Positions 5,927 through 6,343 of a stretch of DNA of 6,343 nucleotides are shown here, piece after piece (position 1 is the first letter of the stretch; the number at the start of each line of letters is the position of its first letter). The position numbers and the translations under genes are program-made. The notes below the pieces were generated by a model. That model was not told where the DNA came from and searched no databases. It worked only from the letters and a program-made list of their open reading frames with translations. This DNA is from Acidimicrobiaceae bacterium (lineage in GTDB: Bacteria > Actinomycetota > Acidimicrobiia > Acidimicrobiales > RAAP-2): the NCBI GenBank assembly GCA_003151555.1, contig PLXU01000053.1, positions 556-6,898 of the forward strand, in the 5' to 3' direction.

Positions 5927-6343
5927 TCACCACGTGGGCCAAGCTGTGGGCAACGGGCCCGGTGGTCCGAAGGGCTGCGGCAGGCCCGGTCGTACCCCGA
6001 GGGCCTGCAGCAGCGAGCTGAAGTTCAGCCCGTAGGCCGTTGAGTTTTTCCCGTTGTACTCCAAGTGGCCCGCGGCGCGCTCGGGCGACGCCGGAGGGTT
6101 CGCCCAGCCGGTTTCGATGCAGGTCGTGGCGTCGTGCATGATGCCAACGACCGTCGTCGACGTCACATGTTGGCCGACGATCACTCTGGGCGTGATGTTC
6201 TCCGCCACGTAGACGTAGAGGCCCTTCGCGGGACCACTCGTCAATCGATAGGAGATGAACACGCCGCCCGGCCACTGCGGCTCGTAGAGATTCTTTACCA
6301 CGGCCTCGCCCAACGCGTAGACCGGTCCCGACGCGCAGTAGTC
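5927..6343 (-). CDS. LytM/M23-like domain protein, C-terminal 138 residues (5' end off the right edge)
   Basis: On the minus strand the frame is open from the right edge to TGA at 5929-5927, so the first visible residues, DYCASGPVYALGEAVVKN, are internal and the N-terminus lies outside the window. That opening resembles the D-x(n)-G-x-P-V-Y-A-x-G-x-V segment of LytM/M23 peptidoglycan hydrolase folds. It is followed by beta-strand-like WPGGVFISYRLTSGP (24-38), GLYVYVAENITPRVIVGQHV (41-60) and IETGWANPP (76-84), as in LytM-like secreted proteins that I recall from actinobacteria. The H-x-H zinc motif expected in active M23 enzymes is not visible in this part; the corresponding strand reads YVYVAEN. 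It may therefore be a non-catalytic wall- or ligand-binding version. The tail after about residue 116 is rich in proline and tryptophan (GVRPGLPQPFGPPGPLP, ending TAWPTW). Two cysteines (C3, C75) could pair if the protein is exported. A signal peptide cannot be checked. The fold assignment is inference from motif memory. Confidence 0.6.
   Translation of the reverse strand, partial: DYCASGPVYALGEAVVKNLYEPQWPGGVFISYRLTSGPAKGLYVYVAENITPRVIVGQHVTSTTVVGIMHDATTCIETGWANPPASPERAAGHLEYNGKNSTAYGLNFSSLLQALGVRPGLPQPFGPPGPLPTAWPTW

Noticed and set aside
5883..6275. Overlapping minus-strand frame of 130 codons across the LytM-like gene
   Set aside because: Arg/His/Gly-rich composition typical of a shadow frame; the frame ending at 5927 has the structured, family-like protein.

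Overview
The window reads as chromosomal DNA of a moderately GC-rich bacterium, most likely an actinobacterium. The reading frames are rich in G and C, TetR/MFS and COG1926-type genes are present, and the protein at the right edge resembles LytM-like secreted proteins of that phylum. The phylum call is inference from style and protein families; no rRNA or other marker gene is present. I see no tRNA or rRNA genes, CRISPR arrays, insertion sequences, transposases or phage genes.

Left part (1-2965): a TetR-family repressor gene runs leftward off the window edge. It is divergent from a two-gene rightward unit encoding a 14-helix MFS drug-type exporter (DHA2 family) and an aldo/keto reductase. The two rightward genes overlap by 4 bases (ATGA), so they are probably translationally coupled. 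The short divergent gap holds a good sigma-70-like promoter (TTGACA-17-TACGAT) and an 18-base near-perfect palindrome lying across its -10 box. This is the usual layout of a TetR-controlled efflux and detoxification cassette.

Middle (2966-5030): after a 238-base gap comes a beta-hydroxyacid dehydrogenase family reductase (3-hydroxyisobutyrate dehydrogenase/GLYR-like). A 201-base AT-richer gap (about 47% GC by my count) follows, then a DUF1275 (YoaK-like) membrane protein. Each has its own ribosome binding site. I found no convincing promoter for either, so whether they are transcribed with the cassette is unknown.

Right part (5031-6343): a convergent gap of 184 bases contains a 6-bp hairpin that may end transcription. 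Beyond it, on the minus strand, lie a COG1926-type phosphoribosyltransferase with a GTG start and, 40 bases upstream of it, the C-terminal part of a protein resembling a degenerate LytM/M23 domain whose 5' end is outside the window. These two could be one operon.

Overall the window looks like ordinary accessory or housekeeping gene content. The most informative DNA-level signal is the operator-promoter overlap at 370-409. I found no strong evidence for an undescribed system.
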